Of a DNA stretch of 64,000 nucleotides, positions 36,284 to 45,948 are shown piece after piece. Both the position numbers and the translations under genes were made by a program. The number at the start of each line of letters is the position of its first letter. Within the stretch, counting starts at the first letter, position 1. The notes below the pieces were generated by a model, which saw only the letters and a program-made list of their open reading frames with translations, was not told where the DNA came from and did not search any database. This DNA is from Prevotella sp. (lineage in GTDB: Bacteria; Bacteroidota; Bacteroidia; Bacteroidales; Bacteroidaceae), in NCBI GenBank assembly GCA_017619755.1, contig JAFZRU010000036.1, positions 1 through 64,000 on the forward strand, given 5' to 3'.

Positions 36284-39200
36284 ATGCTAAAGCTTTACAA
36301 ACTATTCCTTGCACTTACGCTTTGCGTGATGGGTGCAATGAACGTTTCCGCCCAAGAACGCATCCCGCTGACGCCGGACCTGTTCTTCGCTTGGGACGGA
36401 TGGGGCGCCGATGCCCAAAAGACCGGCCCCGCTGACTGCGCTTACGTGCTCAACGAGTCAACCGGCCAACCTTATGGCGACCCGTCGGTCATCAACTATG
36501 CCGACCTTTCGCTCTACTCCAAGCTCATCGTCACCGTGACGGAGGGCACACCGCGTTTCCTCTTCAACCGCACCGTTGACGAGGGTCAGTACAATGCCGA
36601 CGAGTCACAGTCCAACCTCTTGGAGTATCCCAAGAACGGATGGACCGACCGCTATTTCACCATAGACGGCAACGACTACATCGTGGACCTCAAGCAGATC
36701 ACCAAGGACAAGGGCTTCGCTCACCTCCATGCCATCAAGGGTGCCAACTGGTCCAACGTGACCGTGACCAAGATGGAGCTTGAGAAGCAAGGCAAGGCCC
36801 AGGTGGTAGGTTGGACCGACCTCATCACCAACGGCGACTTGGAAGGCGACGACGTGAGTTGCTTCTACTCCAAGGAGAACGCCAGCGCTCCCTTCCCCTC
36901 CGTCATCACCGACGGCGTGGGTGTCGATGAGAGCCGCGGCATCATGGTGCACTCCGCAGCAGGGGCTGCTCAGGACTGGGACGCACAGTTCTGGATCAAC
37001 CTGCCGGAGACACTCCCCGAAGGAACCAAGTATCGTGGCTCCTTTGCCTATCGTGCCAGCATGGACGCTTCAGCCGACACACAGGCTCATCGCGACCCCA
37101 GCGACTACATCCACTATGAGATGATTGGCTCACCCAACTTCACCACCGAGTGGCAGGTTTACACCTTCGAGGGCGAGATTACCGCTCAGCAGTCAGGTGA
37201 GGGCACCATGCACTCCATCGCCTTCAACCTCTCCAAGGACAAGGCCAATGACATCGACTTCTTCTTTGACAACATCAAGTTCGAGGTGTACAAATATGGC
37301 ACTGTGGCCGAGTTCAGCAACGACGTTGTCCAGGTTGACTTCGGTTTCGAGACCAACATCCCCGAGTTGGTGAAGCAAAGCGGCAGGAAGCGCCTGATGT
37401 TCCCCGACGGCACCGCCTCGGTGAAAGTGAACGGCGAGAACATGCCTCTCTACTCCATTGAAGGTTTCGAGGACGGACGTTTCTATGTCTTCCTTGAGGA
37501 GGCTGTCAACGAGGACGACGTGGTGGAAGTGACCTTCACCAACCCCTCTGACGCCGCCTATCACCTCATCTACACCTCCGGCCCCGGCGGCGACGTGAAC
37601 AACTTCACCGGCATCGCCACCTACAACATCGACATCGAGGACAACGAGGGCTATCCCTACGCCTTCCTCACCCCGACAATCATGAAGGCCGACCCGGAAG
37701 AAGGCTCCTTCAACCTTCCTAACAGCCTGAGCGAAATCAAGCTCACCTTCGACAAGCCAGTTGACTGCGAGGCCATCGACGCCAAGCTCAACCGAGAGCA
37801 GCTTGCCGTGAACCCCGCCACGGGCTTCGCAGAGCAAATCACCCTCGTGCGCACCTCCACCGGCGACCTGGCCGATGGCGAGTACACCATCCAAGTGTCC
37901 AAGATCTATCCGGAGCTTCGCCTCGACGACTCCATCTTCGGTGACTCCATCTGGACCATCAACGTTGGCAAGGTGAACCTCGACCCGAACGACGTGCCTG
38001 AGGACATCCTGCCCGACTACTTCGCCTCCACCTCCAACAACGGCATCCCCGAGGGCTACCTCGTCATCTTCGGCGAAGAGACCCGTCTTGCTCCCACCAC
38101 CTACAGCTCCGGCGCCCGTCTGTTTGACTTCGCCGCCGGTGGCGACTTCACCAAGGCCCTCTATTTCCGCAGCGACTATGTGGAATATGGTGGTCTGGAG
38201 GGATACGCCCTTCCGATGAAGGCTGGCAAGCGCTACAACATCCACTTCAACGCCGCCGCTTGGAAGGACAACGGCACGCACATGAAGTTCCAGATCATGA
38301 ACGAGAGCGATGAGATTCTCTATGAGACCATCGTGAAGACCACTCCCAACGTCAACGGCAACACTGGTTCCGCCGTCAACGGCTCCACCAGTTTCGACGA
38401 CAAGTTCATCCCCGAGGCCGATGGCAACTACAAACTCAGATGGATTCCCGTCACCGGCGAGAACGGCGACCAAGGCAGCTTCAACGAGGTGCTTCTTGCC
38501 AACCCGCGTGTGAGGTACGTGCCCAACGTAGCCGGTATCGAGGAGACCCAGCTCTTGGCCACCGCTTTGGAGAATGCCAAGAAGACCCTGGAGGAGAACT
38601 CCGACGAGCGTTTCAACGGCCCCGCCTACGACGCCCTGAAAGCCGCCATCGAGAAGTATGAGGCAGAAGGCAGCAGCTACACCGCTCCGTCGGCTTACCG
38701 TGAGGCAGCCGCCGTGCTCGACGCCGCCGCTCAAAGCATGAAGGACCACCGCGCCCTCTGTGACACCTACGACCCACTGCCCCGCCAGGCACAGGAGATT
38801 CTCGACAACAACGCCGAGAAGAAATTTGCCGCCACCACGCTCTACGCCGACTTGAAGGCTGTCGCCGCCAAGTATGTGACCAAGGAGCAGTCCACCCAGG
38901 TGGATCCGGAGACGGGCGAGGAGACCCCCGTTGTGGTTTACAACATCCTCAAGATCAAGGACGACGCCGAACTGCAGGCCGCCATCAACGAGCTGCAAGA
39001 CTTGGTGAACACCACCGGCTTGCTCTTCACCGAGGGAGAGTCGAAGACCTCCGACACCGGTGTGAAGGTGCTGGTTGAAAGACTCCGCCTGGGTGCAGAG
39101 GCCCTCAAGAGCCTCGGCGTGGCTGAGGACGACGCCCTCATCAAGGCCGCCAACAACGCCCTCTTCGACGACGACGACTTGGCAGCAGCCATCCAGAACA

Positions 39201-40006
39201 AGCTGAAGGTCATTCTCTACGAGCAACTGAAGGATCCCGCCAACCAGCTCTTCGCCGAGACGGTGGACGAGAACACCCTCGAGGTCACCACTCCGACCTA
39301 CGACATGACCGTATTTGTGAAGAACCCGAACATCTACAAGCAGCAGGACAACACCAACTTCACCTCCGAGAACGTTCCCGGTTGGGATACTCCCGAGGGC
39401 TACAGCCGTCCGGGTCTGAGCGTGGGCTGGGGCCAGCCGCGTGGCACCAATGAGATTGCCGAGGACTGCATGTTCCAGACTTGGGGCAGCAGCTACCGCG
39501 TGGAGCAGACCGTCACCAACCTGCCCGTGGGCGTCTATACGCTGAAGATTGGCTTCGGCGAGCGCATGAACGATGACGAGGCCAACTTCGAGGACAGCTA
39601 CATCTACGCCAAGACCTCCGACGTTCCGGAGTATGAGAACGGCCAGATGGGCGAATGCCCGGGCATCGGCCAGTCCTTCCCCTATGCCAACGCCGTGATT
39701 GAGAACGTCGTCGTGCTCGACGGCATCGTGACCATCGGCGCCAACGGCGGTCCGAGCTCACACACCTTCTTCAACGACGTGAGACTCCTCATTGCAGCCC
39801 CCGTTGACGGCTACGACTATGGCCAGGCTTACCAGGAGGTCCTCAACGGCATCGAGCAGAACGCCACCAAGCCCGCCGTGGTGCGTGCAGTGGAACTCTA
39901 CGACCTCAATGGACGCCGCATCCTCAACGCCACGAAGGGCGTGATGATTGTCAGGAAGTTCATGAGCGACGGAACAGTAAGGGTTGAGAAAGTAATTAAA
40001 CGATAA
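36284..40006 (+). CDS. Large secreted multidomain protein of unknown function
   Basis: Protein of 1240 residues with a Sec signal peptide (MLKLYKLFLALTLCVMGAMNVSAQ). Residues about 30-350 look like two galactose-binding-type beta-sandwiches (WTDLITNGDLEGDDVSCFYS). About 440-560 is an Ig-like region (LSEIKLTFDKPVDCEAID). A third beta-sandwich lies at about 580-745. Residues about 760-1000 are helical, with FIVAR-like stretches (ALKAAIEKYEAEGSSY). A final carbohydrate-binding-like domain follows (VTNLPVGVYTLKIGFGERMN). The C-terminus (VELYDLNGRRILNATKGVMI, then a basic KVIKR end) resembles tails of Prevotella type IX-like secreted proteins. No catalytic domain is recognised. Its position between the SusCD locus and a GH98 gene suggests glycan binding. 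Confidence 0.75.
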   Translation: MLKLYKLFLALTLCVMGAMNVSAQERIPLTPDLFFAWDGWGADAQKTGPADCAYVLNESTGQPYGDPSVINYADLSLYSKLIVTVTEGTPRFLFNRTVDEGQYNADESQSNLLEYPKNGWTDRYFTIDGNDYIVDLKQITKDKGFAHLHAIKGANWSNVTVTKMELEKQGKAQVVGWTDLITNGDLEGDDVSCFYSKENASAPFPSVITDGVGVDESRGIMVHSAAGAAQDWDAQFWINLPETLPEGTKYRGSFAYRASMDASADTQAHRDPSDYIHYEMIGSPNFTTEWQVYTFEGEITAQQSGEGTMHSIAFNLSKDKANDIDFFFDNIKFEVYKYGTVAEFSNDVVQVDFGFETNIPELVKQSGRKRLMFPDGTASVKVNGENMPLYSIEGFEDGRFYVFLEEAVNEDDVVEVTFTNPSDAAYHLIYTSGPGGDVNNFTGIATYNIDIEDNEGYPYAFLTPTIMKADPEEGSFNLPNSLSEIKLTFDKPVDCEAIDAKLNREQLAVNPATGFAEQITLVRTSTGDLADGEYTIQVSKIYPELRLDDSIFGDSIWTINVGKVNLDPNDVPEDILPDYFASTSNNGIPEGYLVIFGEETRLAPTTYSSGARLFDFAAGGDFTKALYFRSDYVEYGGLEGYALPMKAGKRYNIHFNAAAWKDNGTHMKFQIMNESDEILYETIVKTTPNVNGNTGSAVNGSTSFDDKFIPEADGNYKLRWIPVTGENGDQGSFNEVLLANPRVRYVPNVAGIEETQLLATALENAKKTLEENSDERFNGPAYDALKAAIEKYEAEGSSYTAPSAYREAAAVLDAAAQSMKDHRALCDTYDPLPRQAQEILDNNAEKKFAATTLYADLKAVAAKYVTKEQSTQVDPETGEETPVVVYNILKIKDDAELQAAINELQDLVNTTGLLFTEGESKTSDTGVKVLVERLRLGAEALKSLGVAEDDALIKAANNALFDDDDLAAAIQNKLKVILYEQLKDPANQLFAETVDENTLEVTTPTYDMTVFVKNPNIYKQQDNTNFTSENVPGWDTPEGYSRPGLSVGWGQPRGTNEIAEDCMFQTWGSSYRVEQTVTNLPVGVYTLKIGFGERMNDDEANFEDSYIYAKTSDVPEYENGQMGECPGIGQSFPYANAVIENVVVLDGIVTIGANGGPSSHTFFNDVRLLIAAPVDGYDYGQAYQEVLNGIEQNATKPAVVRAVELYDLNGRRILNATKGVMIVRKFMSDGTVRVEKVIKR

Positions 40007-40023
40007 CCCCTCTTACCCAATAG

Positions 40024-40065
40024 GGGCGGGCAGGTGCGCAAGGACGACACTTGCCCGCCCTTTTT
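40024..40065 (+). terminator. Intrinsic terminator immediately before the GH98 start codon
   Basis: Thirteen-base arms 40024-40036 and 40048-40060 (one G-U pair) followed by TTTTT at 40061-40065. It ends 13 bases before ATG 40079, so GH98 expression from upstream requires read-through. Confidence 0.8.
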
Positions 40066-40078
40066 CAAACAACATGTC

Positions 40079-43000
40079 ATGACAATCAAGAAAAGCATCC
40101 TTCTTCGCACAGCGGCCGCCCTGACCCTGCTCCTGACAGTCGTCGGCGTCCAAGGACAGTCGCGCCGCCCCATCGACTCCAAACACCCCCTCTGGCTCAT
40201 CCACATTGACGTGTGGAACAAGGCCGATCCCCAGAAGATCATCAACCTCATCCCCGACGACGTAAAGCCCTACGTCTGCATGAACCTTTCGCTCTCCTGC
40301 CAGTACGACACGGAGAAGAATGTCTATAAGATGCCGCAGAACGCCGTGCGCACCTACAAGTCGTGGGCCACCGTCTGCCAGCACAACGGACTGTGGTTCA
40401 CCTGCCAGCCGGCCAGCGGAGGGCACACCCACATCCAGGACGACGACTTGGAGACCTTCGAATATTTCTACAAACGCTATCCCAACTTCTTGGGCTGGAA
40501 CTACGCCGAGCAGTTCTGGGGCTTCGACGAACCCAACGACCGCAGTTCGAGCACGCAGACCTCCCGCATCGCCCTCTTCGCCAAGTTGGTGAACATGGCC
40601 CACCAGTATGGCGGGTTCCTCACCGTCTCCTTCTGCGGCAACATCTGGTCGCATCCCCTCAACCCCATGGGGATGATGAAGCGCAACAAAGACCTCTTGG
40701 CCGCCTGCAAGGAGCACCCCGAGGCCATCCTGTGGCTGTACAAATACACCACCTCCTCCTGCTTCTACAACAACGAGAGTGTCACCTTCGGCCCCTTCTT
40801 CTCCGGCCTGGCCAAGAACTACGGCGTGAGGTATGACAACTGCGGATGGAACGGCGCGCTCGACGCCCTCTTGGGCGACAACCACGGCAAGAAATACCCC
40901 GTGGCCGCCGGCATTGGCACCGTGATGGAGCAGACGGCAGTCAACGGAGGCGCAGTGTGGGATGGCCCGGAACTCATCTGGACGGAGGACTTCCAAAACC
41001 TCAACAACTCCACCGTCGAGGGCTACTCACGCCGCAACTGGGGCACTTTCTCCGGCTTCCGCAATGCCTGGATCGACATGTTCCGCAAGGTCATCGACGG
41101 CACCATCTACATCCCCACCCGCGAGGAAGTGGTGGGAAAGACCAAGGTGGTGGTCATCAACGATGTCAACAGCGGAAACGACGAACAGAAATACGCCGCC
41201 TGGGGCAACCTCTACGACGGCATCTACAAACAGGACGACCCCTTCAACCGTGGCAACGGGCAGTGGATGGACAATTTCTGCTATTTCAAGAAGACCGGCC
41301 GCTACGCCGCAATCCCGCTCGTCATCGGCCTCTACGACGACGCTGCCAACGCCGTCCCGGTGAAGGTGAAGAAGTCGAACTACACCTCGCGGTGGTCCAC
41401 GCAGACCAAGAAGGTGGCCGACTTCAACGAGCAATACCCCGAGGTGAGCAAAGGAGACCTCTACGTTTCAAGGATGAAGGACCAGCTCATCGCCTACACC
41501 CCCTACACCTACCTCAACAGCAAGAAGACGGCCTCCGCCGCCATCCCGCTCCTCTACAACTCATGCGACAGCCTCCTGCTCACCTTCGGCAAGTTGAGCA
41601 GCGGAACGATACGCGAGCATGCCGACCACATTGACTTCTATCTCAACAACTACCGCAACGACACCACGGCGATGGTGCTCGACGAGATACGTGTCACGGG
41701 CGTGACAGCACAGCCCTCCTACAAACTCACCAAGCGCGTGCAGGCCACGGCCAACGCCTCGGCGGAATATGACGCCGAAAGCGGCATCTTCACCCTCTCC
41801 CTGAAACACAACGGCCCGGTCGATGTCACCATCAACTGCGCGGGCGAAGGCATCACGAAAGGCGGCGACACGCTCAACGACACACCACTCTCCGCCGACC
41901 TGCCCAAACAGCCGGAGGCCTACCACGGCGAAATCATCATCGAGGCGGAGGACATGGACTACAAGAGCATCAAGAGTTGCGTGACCGACCCCTACGGGTG
42001 GTACCCCTCCGTCCGCGGGCATGCCGGCAACGGCTTCATGGACATGGGCAGCAACACCTCCGGCTCCCTGCGCCACACACTCACGCTTCGCGAGGGCGGC
42101 GAATACCGCATCGCCATCCGCTACAACTCCACGCAGCGCACCGGCAACCTCTCCGTCCGCGTCAACGGCACGGCACAGGCGGTGCCATGCCCGAAGACCG
42201 CCGTCAACCAGTGGCTCAAGGCCGTCTTCACCACCACGCTGAACGAGGGCGACAACACCCTCGTCATCAACAACACCAACGGCATCGGCATGTATATCGA
42301 CCAAGTGGTTTATACTCCGGCCGACGTGGAGGAGGAGCGTTTCGGCGTGACCATCCGCCAAGCGGAGCACGGCTATGTGACGGCTGACGTGGACTCCGCC
42401 GCCGAGGGCCAGACGGTACACCTCACGGCGACGCCCGACGAGGGTTACGAGTTGAAGGGCTGGACGGTGGTGCACGGCGACGTGGTGATATCCGATGACA
42501 ACAGCTTCATCATGCCCGACGACAACGTAACCATCATACCCGTCTATGCCGACATGTCGGCGGTCTATGCCCTCGACTTCACCAACGTCCTGGCAGGCAC
42601 CATTCCTCCGGGATGGTGCGTCGTGCAAGAGGACAACGCCGTGCATGAATACCCGGGCGATTACGGCTCTGGCTCCCGCACCTTTGCCGGCTTCACCGGC
42701 TATCAAGGGAAAGGGCTTTACTGGCGCGTGAACAGCTGCGAGTATGGCCGCCAGACGGCCTATCCTCTCACGCTCGACGTGGGAGCCTACCGCCTCACCT
42801 ACGCCATGGCGGCTTGGAAGGAGCAGCCTAAATACAAGGCCCGCATCATCGGCCCCGACAACACCATCTTGGCCACCACCGAGGCAATCACCGCCACGCC
42901 CAACGCGGCGGGCAGCACCGGCGCCAACCTCTCCGCCGCCCAGTTGCGTGAACTGGACTTCGAGGTGAGCAAGCAAGGCAACCACGTCATCAGCTTCATC

Positions 43001-43204
43001 AACAACGGCACTGGCTTTGACGAGTTCCTCCTCTTGGAGTGCCGCGTCAACACCACCGGCTCTTCAGGCATCGCAGAACTGCACACCCCCACCCTCCCGG
43101 CGGGCATCTACAGCCCACAGGGCGTGAAGCGCGAGCAGTTGCAAAGAGGCCTCAACATCATCGTCGCTCCCGACGGCAGCACCCGAAAGGTCATCGTCAG
43201 GTAA
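40079..43204 (+). CDS. Probable glycoside hydrolase family 98 enzyme with binding modules
   Basis: Secreted protein of 1041 residues. The start at 40079 gives the signal peptide MTIKKSILLRTAAALTLLLT; an earlier GTG at 40034 lies inside the terminator. The catalytic region (about 35-340) carries GH98-like words (PLWLIHIDVWNKADPQKI; NYAEQFWGFDEPND, with candidate acid Glu144), and a GH98 C-terminal-type domain follows to about 590. Then come a CBM35/CBM6-like module (about 620-745, IIIEAEDMDYKS), a bacterial surface repeat (about 757-830, VTADVDSAAEGQTVHLTATP) and a last beta-sandwich. The tail GIYSPQGVKREQLQRGLNI resembles type IX-like ends. GH98 members cleave internal bonds in blood-group glycans or complex xylan. 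With a GH30 next door, xylan is favoured. Confidence 0.78.
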   Translation: MTIKKSILLRTAAALTLLLTVVGVQGQSRRPIDSKHPLWLIHIDVWNKADPQKIINLIPDDVKPYVCMNLSLSCQYDTEKNVYKMPQNAVRTYKSWATVCQHNGLWFTCQPASGGHTHIQDDDLETFEYFYKRYPNFLGWNYAEQFWGFDEPNDRSSSTQTSRIALFAKLVNMAHQYGGFLTVSFCGNIWSHPLNPMGMMKRNKDLLAACKEHPEAILWLYKYTTSSCFYNNESVTFGPFFSGLAKNYGVRYDNCGWNGALDALLGDNHGKKYPVAAGIGTVMEQTAVNGGAVWDGPELIWTEDFQNLNNSTVEGYSRRNWGTFSGFRNAWIDMFRKVIDGTIYIPTREEVVGKTKVVVINDVNSGNDEQKYAAWGNLYDGIYKQDDPFNRGNGQWMDNFCYFKKTGRYAAIPLVIGLYDDAANAVPVKVKKSNYTSRWSTQTKKVADFNEQYPEVSKGDLYVSRMKDQLIAYTPYTYLNSKKTASAAIPLLYNSCDSLLLTFGKLSSGTIREHADHIDFYLNNYRNDTTAMVLDEIRVTGVTAQPSYKLTKRVQATANASAEYDAESGIFTLSLKHNGPVDVTINCAGEGITKGGDTLNDTPLSADLPKQPEAYHGEIIIEAEDMDYKSIKSCVTDPYGWYPSVRGHAGNGFMDMGSNTSGSLRHTLTLREGGEYRIAIRYNSTQRTGNLSVRVNGTAQAVPCPKTAVNQWLKAVFTTTLNEGDNTLVINNTNGIGMYIDQVVYTPADVEEERFGVTIRQAEHGYVTADVDSAAEGQTVHLTATPDEGYELKGWTVVHGDVVISDDNSFIMPDDNVTIIPVYADMSAVYALDFTNVLAGTIPPGWCVVQEDNAVHEYPGDYGSGSRTFAGFTGYQGKGLYWRVNSCEYGRQTAYPLTLDVGAYRLTYAMAAWKEQPKYKARIIGPDNTILATTEAITATPNAAGSTGANLSAAQLRELDFEVSKQGNHVISFINNGTGFDEFLLLECRVNTTGSSGIAELHTPTLPAGIYSPQGVKREQLQRGLNIIVAPDGSTRKVIVR

Positions 43205-43221
43205 CGACACATCCATTCACG

Positions 43222-43265
43222 ATAGTGGGCGACACTTGCAAGTGCCGCCCACTATTTCTTTTTTA
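43222..43265 (+). terminator. Terminator after the GH98 gene
   Basis: A 10-bp stem ATAGTGGGCG/CGCCCACTAT continues, after one mismatch, into the inner palindrome CACTTGCAAGTG and is followed by TTCTTTTTT. It lies between the convergent GH98 and GH30 genes and has a U-rich tail only on the plus strand. Confidence 0.82.
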
Positions 43266-43274
43266 TCCTTGTTA

Positions 43275-45524
43275 TCATGAGGCGTTAAGCATGATGAGGT
43301 CCACGATGAACATCACGTCGGTGACGTTCACCACGTTGTCACCATTCATGTCGGCGTTCTCGATATGGAAGTTGTCCGCAGACTGACCGAGGATGTGGCT
43401 CACGGTCATCGTCACGTCCACCACATTCACGTCGCCGTCATGGTTGACGTCGCCCAACGGATACATGTAGAACCATCCCGCCTTCCATTGGAAGCTGCCG
43501 ACTGTTTCCACGCCGAAGTCGAAGCTGTTGGGGGCGGAGATGAAACACGGGGCCTTCTCCGTTCCCACGCCGTTGCAAGCCTTGGCGTCCAATTTGCCCA
43601 TTGTGCCGCTGATGGCAAAGCTCTCCAAACCCTTACAGTTGTTGAACATCAAACTCGTGTTGGTGACTTTCGACATGTCGAAGTTGCTCACGTCGAGTGA
43701 GACGAGGCCGTAGCACCTGATGAACATGTTCTCCATCGTAGTGACGTTCGAAGTGTTGAAGCTGCTCAAGTCGATGGAAGTGAGTTTGGCACAATCATTG
43801 AACATGCCCGCCATGTTCGTCACCTTGGAGGTGTTGAAGGTGCTCAAGTCGAGCGTGACGAGGCTGGAACACTTGTTGAACATGCTCCGCATCGTCGTCA
43901 CCTCGGAGGTGTTGAGATATTCCATCCCCTCGATGGTGGTGAGGTTGCTCATCCCGAAGAACCACTTGTAGGTGCTTGTGGGTCGTGCATCGGCAAACGA
44001 CGGGTCGAAGACCACGTTGGTAACACCGGCAGCCACGCTGGTGTCGAGACCTTCATAGGCATCGAGGCCAATCACCGTCCCCGTCCGCTCGCTCTTTTTG
44101 TCGTCAAGGTAGAACGTGGCCGTTTTTCCATCCTCGGATACGGCGAGATAGGGTCCCGGGCCGTCGTCGATGATGAAGATATAGGTGTTCAGACTGCGTG
44201 CCGGCGTGGTGACAGTCAATTCACTCACTGGTTGGCTGATGTTGATGGGCAATTCCTGCAAGAGCGCATCATTGGCCGTTGACAGCAGGTGAATGCCGCT
44301 TTTCACCTTGCAGGGCAATTTGAGTTTCAAGTTATTGGCGTTCTTGGTGGTGTCGATGGCCATGACGATAATGGAGTCCCCCTTGATGTAGGCAGATGTC
44401 TCGAAAGCCGAGTTGGTGCCGGTGGTGACGCTGGCGGTGGTGCCAAGGCGTGTGGAGCCGGTGACATGCTTGGAGAAGTGCGACATGACGTATGCGCGAG
44501 GGAGCAACGCGTTCTTGGTGTTGCCGGGATTATACTGCGACTCTCCCGTGCCTACGAAGGCCCAGTGGGCGCGCATATACCAGTAGATGTAAGCCGTGCA
44601 GCCCGCCAGCATACATTCGTTCAGTTCCTCGGCAAAGAGCAGTTGCTCATGCCAGTTGGGCAGGCGGCTGACGTTTTCGGTCACGGAGTGCTCCGTCATC
44701 CACACCTCCTTGCCGTATTGTGAAGCAAGGACGGCGGCGCTCTTCAAGTTGCCAAGTGGTGGATGGCCATAGATGTGTCCGGCAACAATGTCGATTTGGT
44801 CACGTGCCACCTGGTCTCTTAACAGCATGTTGGAATAACTGGGGTCGAAGCCGAGAGGCTCGGCACTGATGAGGCGCACTCCATTGTATTTCTTCCTGTC
44901 GAGCATGTGGGCATAGTTCTTGACGAGGTTGAGTTGCTGCTGGGGTGTGTAGAGGCATCCGGAATAATTCACCCACCAGTCGGGCTCGTTTTGGACGGAC
45001 ACGGCGTCAACGTTGACACCGTTGGTCTTCATATACTCCAAAAAAGTGTTCAGCCAAGGGAAGAACTTGTCGTAACAGTCTTCGCGAAGCTGTCCGCGCT
45101 GATAGCCCTGGTCTTCGGCGTTGCCGCCCTGTGCCGTTCCGTTGGTCTTGTATTCCCCCGGGGGTGACCATGGCGTACCGAAGACGATGCCGCCACGCTC
45201 CTTGACAATCTTGGCCGACGGCAGTGAGCCTTTCCAGTCGTAAGGGGTGTCCCAGTAGCCCCATTCCGGTACGACCACGTCGCCAACGAAGTTGGGCGAG
45301 ATTTCCATACGCATGATGTTCAGCCCGATTTTTGAAGTGGGGCCGTAGAGTAGTTTTACAGGTTGTGTGTCGTTGCCAAAGGGGCACATGGCACCATCGC
45401 AAGCGGCGGCACCAAACCCCGTTATCTTCTGATAGCGAGTGTCGCTCACGGTCACGGTGATGTCTCCGGCTTGGACAGCCAAGGCTGCAACCAATGCAAA
45501 TAGGATAGTAGTGATTTTCTTCAT
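43275..45524 (-). CDS. GH30-family glycoside hydrolase fused to BspA repeats and a dockerin-like domain
   Basis: Secreted protein of 749 residues. ATG 45524 gives signal peptide MKKITTILFALVAALAVQAG. Residues 22-450 are a GH30 fold: acid/base Glu180 in VSVQNEPDWW, nucleophile Glu278 in EVWMTEHSV, and a side beta-domain ending near 450. The QNEPDWW and MTEHS forms are closest to glucuronoxylanase-type GH30. Residues 455-688 are one complete BspA block (VVFDPSFADARPTSTYKWFF, then four DUF285 repeats and NGVGTEKAPC) like those at 1-4182. Residues 690-745 are dockerin-like (GDVNHDGDVN, ADMNGDNVVN). The gene has its own promoter and is convergent with GH98, so it is co-located but not co-transcribed. 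Confidence 0.9.
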   Translation of the reverse strand: MKKITTILFALVAALAVQAGDITVTVSDTRYQKITGFGAAACDGAMCPFGNDTQPVKLLYGPTSKIGLNIMRMEISPNFVGDVVVPEWGYWDTPYDWKGSLPSAKIVKERGGIVFGTPWSPPGEYKTNGTAQGGNAEDQGYQRGQLREDCYDKFFPWLNTFLEYMKTNGVNVDAVSVQNEPDWWVNYSGCLYTPQQQLNLVKNYAHMLDRKKYNGVRLISAEPLGFDPSYSNMLLRDQVARDQIDIVAGHIYGHPPLGNLKSAAVLASQYGKEVWMTEHSVTENVSRLPNWHEQLLFAEELNECMLAGCTAYIYWYMRAHWAFVGTGESQYNPGNTKNALLPRAYVMSHFSKHVTGSTRLGTTASVTTGTNSAFETSAYIKGDSIIVMAIDTTKNANNLKLKLPCKVKSGIHLLSTANDALLQELPINISQPVSELTVTTPARSLNTYIFIIDDGPGPYLAVSEDGKTATFYLDDKKSERTGTVIGLDAYEGLDTSVAAGVTNVVFDPSFADARPTSTYKWFFGMSNLTTIEGMEYLNTSEVTTMRSMFNKCSSLVTLDLSTFNTSKVTNMAGMFNDCAKLTSIDLSSFNTSNVTTMENMFIRCYGLVSLDVSNFDMSKVTNTSLMFNNCKGLESFAISGTMGKLDAKACNGVGTEKAPCFISAPNSFDFGVETVGSFQWKAGWFYMYPLGDVNHDGDVNVVDVTMTVSHILGQSADNFHIENADMNGDNVVNVTDVMFIVDLIMLNAS

Positions 45525-45550
45525 TGTTATTATGATAAGAAATATAAGTG

Positions 45551-45581
45551 CAAAGGTAGTGCAAACCGAATGCAGAGACAA
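45551..45581 (-). promoter_or_regulatory. Promoter of the GH30 gene
   Basis: On the minus strand, TTG (45579-45581), a 20-base spacer and TACCTTTG (45551-45558), 26 bases before ATG 45524. A second -7-like box, TAACTTTG (45628-45635), lies further upstream without a matching -33 box. Confidence 0.65.
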
Positions 45582-45817
45582 GCTTGCTTGCTATGCTGAG
45601 GTGCAGCCTACCTTCGCTATCAGAGTGCAAAGTTACGAAAAAAACGATGAAGAGGGAAGAAAAGAAAATAATATCTGCATCTATCCGTAGCAACTGCCTT
45701 GAATCCGAGCCATAAAGTTGGTTTCAAACGGGTTTCGTCCTAAAGCCAAGAACCCCATCCTTCCCATAGGGAAATCCTTTTATGCATTCCTAAAACCAAA
45801 AGGCCTGGTGTGTATGA

Positions 45818-45865
45818 AGGGGTGGACTTTATGTCCATCCGCTCGCCCGCCAGGGTGAATGTTCG
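45818..45865 (+). repeat. 48-bp intergenic repeat, copy 2
   Basis: Matches 11673-11720 at 44 of 48 positions. Here the left part forms the hairpin GTGGAC-TTTAT-GTCCAT. It lies in the 846-bp gap between the GH30 gene and the defence-like operon. Confidence 0.7.
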
Positions 45866-45948
45866 ACACATAACGCATAACACAGAAACCTGAAAACAAG
45901 AAAAACTGCTGACGCAAATATTAAAGCCACCGTATAAGCCACAAAAAA

